From the NCBI GenBank assembly GCA_963971535.1, contig OZ020593.1, positions 17,611,919 to 17,675,918 on the forward strand: DNA of 64,000 bases, in the 5' to 3' direction. Shown here piece after piece: positions 21,001 through 30,037 of the stretch. The notes below the pieces were generated by a model. It made no database searches. It was not told where the DNA came from and saw only the letters and a list, made by a program, of their open reading frames with translations. A program made the position numbers and the translations under genes. Numbering within the stretch: position 1 is the stretch's first letter; each line of letters opens with the position of its first letter. The stretch is from Notolepis coatsorum. Its lineage: Eukaryota > Chordata > Actinopteri > Aulopiformes > Paralepididae.

Positions 21001-21830
21001 CCAACGTTGATCTGCAAAAATTCAGCTAGTTTACTCCTGAACTCAGAACAGAAGTCATCGTTCTTTAGCAAGGTCGAATTAAAACGCCATCTGGGAGCTC
21101 TTGCGGAGAGCCTGCCAAAGGTTGCCGTAAGGAAAATCCCCTTGTGGTCTGAGAGAGCCAAGGGAACCAATGAGACATCGAAACTATCAAACATATTAGG
21201 GGACGCGAATGCATAGTCAATTCGAGAGAAGCTTTTGTGTCTGGCTGACAGGTGAGAGTAATCTCTGAGGGTGGGGTTGCATAAGCGCCAGAGGTCTGAG
21301 AGCCCCGTGTCTTTGGCCCACATCCTGAGGGCCTTAGAGGCCCGTTTCTGGTCGCTCGTTTCAGAGGGCCCAGACCTATCCATCTCCGCATCCCAGCACG
21401 CATTAAAATCGCCACCCACAATGAGAGCGTATCCATTAAGTTCCAACATATTCTTCGTGATTGTATTATAGAACGCTGAATCAAATGTGTTAGGAGCATA
21501 CAATGCTATTATAGCCATCTTCCTATGCAAGAATTCAACTTTTGCTATAGTAATCCTTCCCTCCGTGTCCGACCATACATCCAAGATTTTGATATCAAGG
21601 TTACGTCTTGTAACTATGACTACTCCTTTCGTCTTATCATCGGCTGAGGATGCGGAGATAACGTGATATTGCCGATTTGCCAGTCTTGACACGTCACCTA
21701 CCATTAAATGCGTCTCACTAAGGAGAGCAAGGTCAATATTTCTCCTCTTCAATAGCCAAAGGACACTGGCACGCTTGTGTGGGGCGTTAAGCCCTCCTGC
21801 GTTCCAAATTAAAATATTCAATTTAGCCAT
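18060..21830 (-). CDS. L1-like ORF2: endonuclease and reverse transcriptase (1256 aa)
   Basis: Retrotransposon replicase that nicks target DNA and copies the element RNA into it. The N-terminal AP-type endonuclease keeps its active-site set: N10 (IWNAGG), E39 (LSETHL), Y111 (YAPN), D141 and N143 (GGDFN), D205 (SRIDY), D228-H229 (SDH). The reverse transcriptase follows, with GKAPGWDGIP, 'SYRPLSLLGADLKVFAKVLA', RQGCPLSP and the catalytic YADD at 698-701. A C-terminal C-x2-C...H...C knuckle (CTLCSQKATGTYMHMYWDC) is near 1120-1140. The start codon has an optimal context (gaccATGG). No stop or frameshift interrupts it, so the protein may be functional. L1 clade is inferred from motif style; Tx1 is the main alternative. 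Confidence 0.95.
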   Translation of the reverse strand: MAKLNILIWNAGGLNAPHKRASVLWLLKRRNIDLALLSETHLMVGDVSRLANRQYHVISASSADDKTKGVVIVTRRNLDIKILDVWSDTEGRITIAKVEFLHRKMAIIALYAPNTFDSAFYNTITKNMLELNGYALIVGGDFNACWDAEMDRSGPSETSDQKRASKALRMWAKDTGLSDLWRLCNPTLRDYSHLSARHKSFSRIDYAFASPNMFDSFDVSLVPLALSDHKGIFLTATFGRLSARAPRWRFNSTLLKNDDFCSEFRSKLAEFLQINVGTVEDPRVLWNALKGFIRGHVTLFASNLRKSRSKKLEGLESLYADLYASLQTDYNERLNTQRKIVKKEINSILKQQSEFLIHRTRQNYYFHGSRPSHLLAMKIRSNDHFSDIPSIRTSQGAVTTDSKKINDTFKEFYSQLYSSEGNLDDSRFESFIGGLEIPHISEEEAKELGRPITLVELRETIVEMQRGKAPGWDGIPPEVYLAFWDQLGPLMLDMINYAIEQGEFSRDVNMALISLLLKKDKDPNDCGSYRPLSLLGADLKVFAKVLARRLQRFMSVLVHCDQTGFIPGRLAADNLRRLLHVIDNSKDNTTPSTVLSLDAMKAFDRLEWSYLWKVLEVMGLGKSFIHMIKVLYASPSAMILTGKNCSTLFPVSRSSRQGCPLSPGLFALSLEPLAQFIRQSEDIVPIMVNNTPHKIALYADDLLIFMDDPSRSATKLLRIIDDFGKLSGFKINWNKSACLPLNELAKAVRLPADIPIVEHFKYLGIEIFPTLNQTTKYNFTGTYDKIRQDLDRWSSLPNSLQARASIIKMNILPRINFISSMLPLPPPIDHWRKVQSMVSKFVWNNKRPRIKRATTQRRKQDGGLAIPDFKLYFWSFSLRPLMCWLDPVEAVSWRSLEAAAVSPLRLQDVVYSTVSIAKCRLRYGPIITHVIQTWRNVQRSCGVKCPWHLDSPIFNNQQLLVGHKPVNIPQWQRRGVHTLEDIYDKNGLRAFQDLREFYDLPGESFFLYLQLRSALRAHGVPWAQALHPHPFLRLIVDRTTSRGFVSDFYTLLIQSTYKNLSLDTIWRVDIPELDPEFDWDDVWANVALSSRNPNHQQINFNYIHRTYLTPRKLFAMGLITDSRCTLCSQKATGTYMHMYWDCPPVARFWRSITDKLSDLCGLTIPFTAVTLLLNDITTLPASVQLKRVVLAGVTAAKKLIAMRWKEPEKLTMINWSLTLLDVIYLEISTARVIGVGQAGIYLWFAAAEKVKTAVCG

Positions 21831-22394
21831 GGTCGAGCTTGTATAAGTGCGTAGAGAACATACCCGTGCAGCCAGGCTGAGTACAGAGGTGCCGATCCCG
21901 GCGGGCCCGGACGGTCAATCCCAGGAGTTCAGAGGAGGAACACTTACACATATATAAGACAACAGTACATAGAACACATAAAAATACCACCCCAGCTACA
22001 ACCCCCCCTCCTTCTACTCTAAACCCTAACCCACCCGTCCTACTATAAGTTCCTCTATACCCACTCTCCAATCCCCACCCTATGCCCCACCCACTGAGGA
22101 TGGTCATCTTCCTATCACTTCCCACTAGAGACATGGATCAATAAGACGCTTCCCACTCCCACCCCCCTCTAGATAAACCCCTGAGTAAACCCCCACTAGT
22201 CCAATAAACACAAATAATAATAAAATAAAATTCAATAAAGATATCGGTCGAAAACCACCTGAGCCCTGGCCCCAACATGAGAAAACCATAATGGTAAAAA
22301 TAGCCATTATTAAATAATAACTCCGCATCAACCTGCAGCCCTCTATTTCGGAATCTGCGCTTCAACATCACATTGTTATAGCCCAAAAAGGTAT

Positions 22395-23360
22395 AGGAAA
22401 ATTCAATACAAAATTAAATTAAAGCATCCCAGCCGATAGTCTAAGGCAGGTTCGGGTCACAGGTTAATTGTGCAAAATTGTGTGAACAGTGTCAATTAAA
22501 CAATGACAAAAAAAAAGGGAGGAAGGGAAAAAAAAAGGTTATGGTCAAAGTGCACCCCTTTAGCCGTCCCTCTGATCAGGCACAACGGCTGAAATGACCC
22601 AACCTATGTAAGATTAGAATTAAACACAATCATTCATTAATCAATCCGGGGATGGTAATAGGCAACACCTGACACCACCTGTCATCATACATTGTTTCAA
22701 TAAAGATATCGGTCGGAGCAGTTAGTCCAAGGTAGGATCGAATCACATTTAAATTGCTCATTCAAATGCCATTAAAACATATAGGAAAATTCAATACAAA
22801 ATTAAATTAAAGCATCCCAGCCGATAGTCCAAGGCAGGTTCGGGTCACAGGTTAATTGCTCATTCAATTGCCCTTAAAACAGCGACACTAATTATTATAT
22901 AATTACTCAGCATCAACCTGTAACCATCTACCCTGGAGTCTGCATATTAATGTATCAACGTTATAGCATAAGTGCCTCACGGAAAATTCAAAACAAAATT
23001 AAGGCGAGTCAGTAGTTAGTCCAAGGTAGAACCGGATCACATTTAAATTGCTCATTCAAATGCCATTAAAACATATAGGAAAATTCAATACAAAATTAAA
23101 TTAAAGCATCCCAGCCGATAGTCCAAGGCAGGTTCGGGTCACAGGTTAATTGCTCATTCAATTGCCCTTAAAACAGCGACACTAATTATTATATAATTAC
23201 TCAGCATCAACCTGTAACCATCTACCCTGGAGTCTGCATATTAATGTATCAACGTTATAGCATAAGTGCCTCACGGAAAATTCAAAACAAAATTAAGGCT
23301 TGTCAGTAGTTAGTCCAAGGTAGAACCGGATCACATTTAAATCGCGCATATAGATGACAT
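22395..23360 (-). repeat. 5' tandem units of the L1-like element (period 294 bp)
   Basis: 'gtccaaggtag' recurs at 22725, 23019 and 23313, exactly 294 bp apart, with near-identical sequence between. A partial, diverged unit lies at 22395-22490. Within each unit a roughly 100-bp motif ('ccaaggcaggttcgggtcac', then 'ttaattgctcattcaa') is itself repeated in altered form. Such 5' monomers carry the promoter in some mammalian L1s; that role here is inference. Confidence 0.85.
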
Positions 23361-23572
23361 AAAAACAGCGACAGTAGGAAAGAAAAAAGAAAGGAAGAGA
23401 GGGTAATGGTTAGAGTGCAAGCCATATAACCATATAGCCATTAAGTGCAAGCCATACCCGACCCAACCTGTTATCAAATATTGTTTATGCATATTCAACC
23501 GACCTTGGTATCTACTTTGGATCACCAAAGCTCAAAACAACCTGGATATAAAAATAAAAAGCATACCAGAAG

Positions 23573-23591
23573 GGGGAAACTCATGACCTCT
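23573..23591 (+). repeat. Right target-site duplication of the L1-like element
   Basis: ggggaaactcatgacctct, identical to 17456-17474; the joined flank reads on into 'atgcctcatggtcatac'. Confidence 0.95.
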
Positions 23592-23906
23592 ATGCCTCAT
23601 GGTCATACTCTTTTCAGATAAGAAGTCCAGGCATTATAGCAGCATGGGGGAGGGGGGGGGGGGGTACAGGTATGGGCAGGATAATAGTAGAAGACATAAA
23701 TATAGGCAAGAAAACTATAGTAAAGATAAAAATAAGCAGTGTAAACAAAATAATTAACTGTGAATATAAGTACAAGTAAACAGTGTAATCAAAGGTGCAG
23801 ATGAGGGTATGTATGCCCTGTTATAGTATACATTACAATAAACACTTCTTCAATCTGAATATATACTATGAGTAAGTAAAGTATACAGTATACACAGGTG
23901 CAGTAT
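23592..23906 (-). mobile_element. LINE 3'-UTR fragment, left part
   Basis: The segment is an inverted relative of 52560-52850: 'tacaggtatgggcagg', 'gacataaatataggcaa' and 'aggtgcagatgagggt' face 'ctgcccatacctgta', 'ctatatttatgtctttc'-type and 'accctcatctgcacct'. It continues at 24804 after an insertion. Confidence 0.7.
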
Positions 23907-24803
23907 AGCCACTCTTATTGTCTGGGACCAAATACGGCCATGCCCCACTCCCAGCAAAAAGTGGGAATCTCTAGAATTCGGGCGACGCTGTATACGGAAG
24001 TGACTCTAAAGGTGACGATTAGACAACACTTTCTGTTGTCAGTAGATGGCAGCATTGGTTTAAAATTAAAAGGTGAAAATGTTGAAAACTACATGAATAC
24101 ATTTCCCAAGATCCTTAGCACAGGTCACAGGTCACTGGGATGTGTGTATATTCTTCGACGTAATCTGAACAGCGGTAAACTATTACTGCGGCCTCGGTAT
24201 AGCGACCGCGAATGGTAAACTAATTATCTTAGCAAAAGTGCGCTGGTAGCGTTACATATGTTGTCTAAAGAGGGACATATGGTACAATTTAAGATTTGAA
24301 TGATAATCGGCATATAAAGGACAAATAAAACATCGTTAATTTGTAAGAAACCTCAATGAAAACAGCACAGGGTAAGTTATATTTGCTATTGTTATGAAAA
24401 TGTGATCGAATCCTATAAAAATGTGGACGCATTTGGTCTATGTTTCGTTAAATCAACATTAGAATTTTAAATTTTTAATAAAAAAAAACTATCTTTTTTC
24501 TTTAATATTTTTTTCTATTAATTCTGTTTAAACCAATGGGGTTTTTCTTCACAGTTGCAGATAAAGATTAGGCTACACTAATATTATAGTATTAAAAGAA
24601 ACTGATGAGTTATATTCATTAAAGAAAGTTGATTTAATTGATTTAGTTGGGCTGGGGCTTCTCCCTGGGCTGGGGCTGGAAAGTTGATATAATAAAAAAA
24701 TAAATACTAATTTAATCAGATTAATCACTTTATTCAAATTGAGGATTTAGTTTGAGGATATAAAAAAAAAATATATATTATTAAATTATCGGGGACAGCC
24801 TTA
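23907..24803. mobile_element. 897-bp insertion with 9-bp direct repeats, family unknown
   Basis: gtgcagtat occurs at 23898-23906 and 24804-24812. The related copy at 15682-15700 reads 'gtgcagtataaataaggtac' straight through, supporting an insertion here. The right end 'tatcggggacagcctta' resembles a hAT-type end (TAAGGCTGTCCCCGATA in reverse), but the left end does not mirror it well. No coding capacity. Assignment to hAT is tentative. Confidence 0.6.
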
Positions 24804-24833
24804 GTGCAGTATACATAAGGTACCCTAACTGAC

Positions 24834-26404
24834 ACGCAGCAGGTCCAATGAAGGAATACACTCTGTGACTACGGGAGGCTGACGGTTATAGATGCTCAAG
24901 TGGTATTTTTTGTGAAGATAAAGTGTTAAATAGCTCTATATTTCCACAGCCATCACTGATATAGAGTGTTTGGTCAGTAACAAGGGTCTCTCCCGGTCTC
25001 TCCGCTTTCCAGTAAATATTAAATAAATGTTCTGGCATCCCATTCCCACTTCATCCAATCAGGACTGAGAGAAGATAACCCAGCCTAGATGTTATTTCAA
25101 GAGATATGGCCGTGCCAAATTAGCTCATTGCACTGGCCGAATATTGTACTTGTTTCAGTATTTGCTTAGAACTCGTTTTTATTTCTTATTTTTGAAGTGC
25201 AGAGTTCTCTCTCCTGATTGGATAAAGTGGGAACAAAAATGTATTTTCCATTAACTGCAGAGGAACTGGGAGACCCATGTTACTGACCAAACACTGTATC
25301 AGTGGTGGCTGTCATAATGCAGAGCTATTACATGAGCAAAATAACACTTACAGCATCTTTAATAACTAAACCCCGCCGCACATCTTGGTCCAACGAAGGA
25401 AGACACTCTGTGACTACATACTGACGGTTAATAATAACTAACCCCCCCCCCCCGATAAAAATAGGACGTTTTATCTGACGTGACTAAATCCAGTTCGAGC
25501 TGTCCTGGCGTGTGTTATGATTGCCCAACCCTCTATTACAATGTACTAACACTTTTGGCACAGGCATAAAGGACTGGCAATAACCCACCACTTAATGAGT
25601 GAGGCCTATACCGCCACCCTCGCCAAGCGATAATCTCCTCTCTGCATTACCCAATCAGAGACAGAAACGTCCTTATCAGGGAGGAACAGCAGACACTTCC
25701 ACCAGGCGCCCGCCGGACCGCTCTCTTAATTGATTCTCCTCGTCCCCGAAAGAGGCCCGTCGCCTCGGTGCAGTCGGCCTATTTGATTCGCTCCGCAATT
25801 TGTTCGGGGCGGTAAATTCTTCCTGTGCCATTTGTTTTGATTCCGTGATTCAGGTCGAAGATGGTTTTGCGTGGGCGGAGAATAGCTGGGCGCAAGGGCG
25901 GTTTTGTTATTATTGATTTCGTTTCTACTAGAACGTTCACTTCATCTATAATGCGGTGAGTGTTCGTTCCTGCAGCCGTCCTCGGTGTGTTTGTTTACTG
26001 TTGTTGTTGTTGTTAGGAGAATAACTTGTTCACACCAGAGTATGCATAAACAAGCGGAAAAGAAAAGCGCACGACCTTGCGACAGATGCCTTTCGGCTTG
26101 CTCATCATAGAACACTTATAAGATGTAATTATAATAGTTTTTTCCCCCCTCAGAGATGTCACATGCATGTTCCGTTACGCTGCATATGATTTAAAATAAA
26201 CATTAAGGGTGTTATAGATGAAATGTTTATGTTGAGTAATCTTTTTATTGATTTTTTTTAATAATACATCCACAGAGTTTTTTAGATGGTGGTGCTCTAG
26301 TGCAAAATCTAGTTGCTGAAGGTTATCTATTCTATAGCACCTTTAAAATAAGTCATTGCATGTTGACCCTCTACAGTATATACTTTAGATCCAAGATGTT
26401 GTAA
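24834..26404. other. Apparently single-copy DNA
   Basis: No coding exon is recognised. 25560-25930 is balanced in composition with many CpGs and no repeat signature ('ccgaaagaggcccgtcgcct', 'cgctccgcaatttgttc'). A poly-C run is at 25441-25454. Confidence 0.4.
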
Positions 26405-26409
26405 CTTTG

Positions 26410-26875
26410 TGTCATAATCACGGCGAGAGCCTTCTTCACCCCTCCTCCTTCCGTACCCTTATATGGGCAGCATCCGGTCCCTGCGTTCCCACGCTGTCGG
26501 AGGGAGATCAATCAACACGGCTGTGAGGGATTCCCTCATCATCAGACCCCTACTTCAGCCCACGGATCCTGCTCTCCCTCCTCGCAGTGTTAACCTAACA
26601 ACCTAAGTACGACGACGAACCCTAGCCTTGCTACTCTGTCCTTGTTGAAATACCTTGTCCTAATCTTGTTCTCTCTGTGCCCAGGACCACCGCTCCCGAG
26701 ACACCACCCACCTGGACGCTCCTGTGCTGCACAAGGAGTGCACCTGCTCACGTCTATTGCACATTCCTGTTGTCATACCTGTCTGCTTGGTGCCTACAAT
26801 TAAAACCAACCTAAAACGCTCCATTCTCTCTTCTCCTGTGTTCTGCTATTGGGCTCCGCCACTGCTGCCCTAACA
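26410..26875 (+). mobile_element. Solo LTR, 466 bp, with 5-bp target duplication
   Basis: It begins TGTCATAATCACGG, ends CTGCCCTAACA (TG...CA) and is flanked by ctttg on both sides (26405-26409 and 26876-26880). It has a TATA-like 'cttatatggg' near 26460 and an ATTAAA-like signal near 26800. No internal retroviral or gypsy genes are present. The solo form suggests recombination between two LTRs. Whether it is Ty3/gypsy-, BEL- or retrovirus-type is not clear. Confidence 0.75.
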
Positions 26876-26889
26876 CTTTGAACTTGTGA

Positions 26890-27060
26890 GCTTGTGCTCC
26901 GCAAAAGCCGTGTCAACCAGTTGAGCTAAAGGGTCCGACCCGTTAGCAGGTACTGGTTAGTTTACATACGTCCTCCCCCCGAGAAAGTGTGTCCTCGCAC
27001 GTACCATCCCAGGGGTTAAGGCACTGAGATCCCACCCCCATTGCTACGTGACACTGCTTT
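26890..27060 (-). mobile_element. tRNA-related SINE ('ttagctcagctggttagtgc' family)
   Basis: 'accagttgagctaaagggtc' and 'gttagcaggta' mirror the heads at 41045, 41810 and 44460. 'gtgtgtcctcgcacg' and 'tgagatcccacccc' mirror the body at 41670-41740. Confidence 0.65.
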
Positions 27061-27134
27061 CATGCTTTCACAGGCTACAATATAGATATATACAATATAG
27101 TTTACAATATCATCAATTTAACAGGGACCATTTG

Positions 27135-27690
27135 CAGGGGTGTAACAAGTACCTAGAAATTATACTTAAGTGAAAGTATGGGTACCGTCTCAAAATCGTA
27201 CTCAAGTAGAAGTCAGAGTATCTGGCTAAAAACACACTTTATACTTTTAAATGTAGTAAATTTTTTTACTAAAAAGTAAAAGTAAAAACCTTTTTTCTGA
27301 CTGTCTATTCTTCTGATAGCAGGTGTTTAATCAAAGATCCTCGCTTTCTAGTCTTGCACAAGGACCAATCAGCATGGGTATGGGCGGGTTAATTTTCCAT
27401 TGATTGGCTGTTTTTAAATAAAGTGCGGCTGCAGGATTAATAACGTTAACGTTAGTTCAGCCAGAGAAACAAATATACTAATTAAAATAGTTGAACCTGC
27501 GAGATTTGTACTTTGTAGGTCTGCATTTTAAATGTATGGAGTAAAAAGTATGTTTTTTTTTCTCTGAAATGTAATTGAGTAAAAGTACATGTATACAAGC
27601 CTAATAATACTTGAGTAAAGTACAAATCCCCCAAAAACAGTACTTAATTATTGTAACAAAGTACAATTACTCAAGTACTTTACATCCCTG
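27135..27690. mobile_element. hAT MITE, 556 bp, with perfect 8-bp target duplication
   Basis: The ends CAGGGGTGTAA and TTACATCCCTG form a terminal inverted repeat. accatttg lies on both sides (27127-27134 and 27691-27698). Many 'actcaagta/tacttgagta' motifs lie near both ends. No transposase. Confidence 0.92.
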
Positions 27691-27698
27691 ACCATTTG

Positions 27699-28270
27699 TA
27701 ACATGATTCCCCTCGTCATGGTCATTATGCTCCGCATTTGAATCAATCACTTTCTGAGCATTTCCATGACCTTGTACAAACTCAACACATTCTATTGGTT
27801 TGGTTCATCATGTTCACACGTCAGTCTTCATCTTCAAGAACCTCTAGTCAAAATCACAAAAAGTATTGAGTTATTCTCAGTCCTCGCTTGTATAAATAAA
27901 TATGTGTAATTGACAGACCATCTATTTCTATTGTTTATTTATTGTTTTGAGTAAGAGGGCGGGCGGGCTAAATAAGATTTTCTTCTCCCTGCTCCTTTCC
28001 GCTCATGGCATGTGCAAATTGAGAGGTGCTCTGATTATGAAACGATGCTGTTGTGCTTTTGTGGAGCTGTGCAGTGCCATGGACGGAACACATACCAATG
28101 AAATGAAATGAAAACTGTATGCAAGTTCCTACATTTACAGTAGTAGTTTACATTTTTACATTTACATACAAAAGTTTATAATTTAGCTAAGTGCAGTCCT
28201 ACAGTAGGCTATGTCCATCTTATGTAGCGTCACTGTTCACAATGCCATCAGAAGGTTGTGTTACTCACTC
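27699..28270. other. No feature recognised
   Basis: No gene or repeat end seen; it leads into the 54-bp minisatellite. Confidence 0.4.
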
Positions 28271-28274
28271 GAGT

Positions 28275-29010
28275 CAGTGTGATGGCTGTGACTGAATACA
28301 GTCTGTCAGTGCTTTGTAGTTTGGCTCATACCTACAGACAGCCAGTCTGAGACAGTCTGTCAGTACTTTGTAGTTTGGCTCATGGCTACAGACAGCCAGT
28401 CTGAGACAGTCTGTCAGTACTTTGTAGTTTGGCTCATGGCTACAGACAGCCAGTCTGAGACAGTCTGTCAGTGCTTTGTAGTTTGGCTCATAGCTACAGA
28501 CAGCCAGTCTGAGACAGTCTGTCAGTGCTTTGTAGTTTGGCTCATAGCTACAGACAGCCAGTCTGAGACAGTCTGTCAGTGCTTTGTAGTTTGGCTCATG
28601 GCTACAGACAGCCAGTCTGAGACAGCATGTGAGTACTTTGTAGTTTGGCTCATGGCTACAGACAGCCAGTCTGAGACAGTCTGTCAGTACTTTGTAGTTT
28701 GGCTCATGGCTACAGACAGCCAGTCTGAGACAGCATGTGAGTACTTTGTAGTTTGGCTCATGGCTACAGACAGCCAGTCTGAGACAGCATGTGAGTACTT
28801 TGTAGTTTGGCTCATGGCTACAGACAGCCAGTCTGAGACAGCATGTGAGTACTTTGTAGTTTGGCTCATGGCTACAGACAGCCAGTCTGAGACAGCATGT
28901 GAGTACTTTGTAGTTTGGCTCATGGCTACAGACAGCCAGTCTGAGACAGCATGTGAGTACTTTGTAGTTTGGCTCATGGCTACAGACAGCCAGTCTGAGA
29001 CAGTCAGTAC
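28275..29010 (+). repeat. 54-bp minisatellite, about 13 units
   Basis: The unit starts 'atggctacagacagccagtc'. Because 54 is a multiple of three and the unit lacks stops, open frames arise on both strands (plus MATDSQSETVCQYFVVWL, minus MSQTTKYSHAVSDWLSVA). Two unit variants alternate ('gtctgtcagtactttg' and 'gcatgtgagtactttg'). A stray unit lies at 33789-33860. Confidence 0.95.
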
Positions 29011-29145
29011 GGCGGCTCCTGCACTTTGATTGAATTATTTTCCTCTGTGAAAACGCCGTCTCACAGAGGTAAGTGGATCCAATGTGCAGACGAGGTGAGG
29101 AGAGGAGACGTGTCTCTGCTGACGAGTCCCCGGAAGTCTCCTGTC

Positions 29146-30037
29146 CAGGGTTCCCACAGACATTGCAAAATGAAATTCAAGGACTTTTAAGTACTTTTCC
29201 AATCACTATTTTTCATTTTCAAGGATGTCACTCGAAGGATACAATTCACTTTTAAATGCTGTTTTTTTTAAAGCTTCTTCTTGGCCTGCTTGCCAGCTAG
29301 AAAAAGCTAGAGCATCACACGAGAAGAAGAAATGAGGAAAAGCAGTTGGAGCGAGCGAGACAGCGACAGTTAAATATATTTATTACATGGTGTTTTAACA
29401 TTCACCGAAATGCTTGATTGTGATTGGTCAATAGCCCCCGACAGCGGTGAATTATTTTTCGATAACCACCGGTGATTATTGTTTTTCGCAGCTGGAGTAA
29501 TCAAGCCCCACTGACACACACTGTTTCAGTGCAATCAGACACACCTGCCGGGCTGCCCGCGATAATAATAATCACTTTATTTGGGCTGACAGAGCCACAG
29601 AACAACTGCGATTTGTCAAATGAATTAGGTATATTGTTAGTAAGTTAGCCATGTAATAAGCGGGATAATGTATAGCTATACTCGGTCATCATCGCAAAAT
29701 AATTGACCTTCACTGACGTTTAAAACACCTCGCCTCTGTATTTTAAACTCTGTGTCGGTCAATTATTTTGCGACAATGACCTCGTTATTTTATTATATTA
29801 TATTATATATATTATATTATATTATTATATACATTATCCCTTACATATATTTTTTAAATCAAAACGATTTCTTGATGGATGAACAAAACATTCAATGCGA
29901 ATGGTTGGTTTTAATGTCAAGGACTTTTTAAGCACCTTGTTAAAAAAAATCTGTTTTCAAGGAATTCCAGACCTACCTTGACTTTTTTGTAAAAAAACAA
30001 GCACTTTAAGCACTTCAAGGACCTTGTGCAAACCCTG
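29146..30037. mobile_element. hAT-like MITE with a second element inside
   Basis: The ends CAGGGTTCCCACA and TGTGCAAACCCTG are mirrored, with 'ttcaaggac/gtccttgaa' motifs beside both. It sits at the edge of the 27-bp minisatellite: the left flank (29110-29145) already shows 'ctgctgacgagtc' and 'gtctcctgtc'. Only cctgtc is shared directly at both borders. The interior 29382-29844 is a separate insertion. Confidence 0.75.
29382..29844. mobile_element. 463-bp hairpin-forming element nested in the MITE
   Basis: It is flanked by atatattt on both sides (29374-29381 and 29845-29852). It is homologous to 35439-35928. Its right half contains 'gcaaaataattgacc' facing 'ggtcaattattttgcg' around a short loop, a strong stem. 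It ends 'attatcccttac'. The 8-bp duplication suggests a hAT-type or related DNA element. Confidence 0.75.

Larger units (their letters stand above)
17475..23572 (-). mobile_element. Complete L1-like LINE, 6.1 kb, intact ORF2, no visible ORF1
   Basis: The insert is bounded by a perfect 19-bp direct repeat. On the minus strand it reads: 5' region with a 294-bp tandem repeat (23572-21831), ORF2 (21830-18060), 3' region (18059-17475) and a short A-rich tail next to the left repeat (T run 17474-17483). The perfect duplication and unbroken ORF2 suggest a fairly recent insertion. No frame longer than about 100 codons, and none resembling an L1 ORF1 with coiled coil and RRM, occurs in the 1.74 kb upstream of ORF2. 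The junction (CCTCT/ATGCC on the element's sense strand) is not the classical TTTT/AA site. Confidence 0.92.

Noticed and set aside
26410..26875. Part of a complete endogenous retrovirus
   Set aside because: Only one LTR with a direct 5-bp duplication is present. No gag, pol or env sequence lies beside it.
28382..29029. 215-codon plus frame and 97-codon minus frame of 18-residue repeats
   Set aside because: Both follow from the 54-bp minisatellite being open on both strands.
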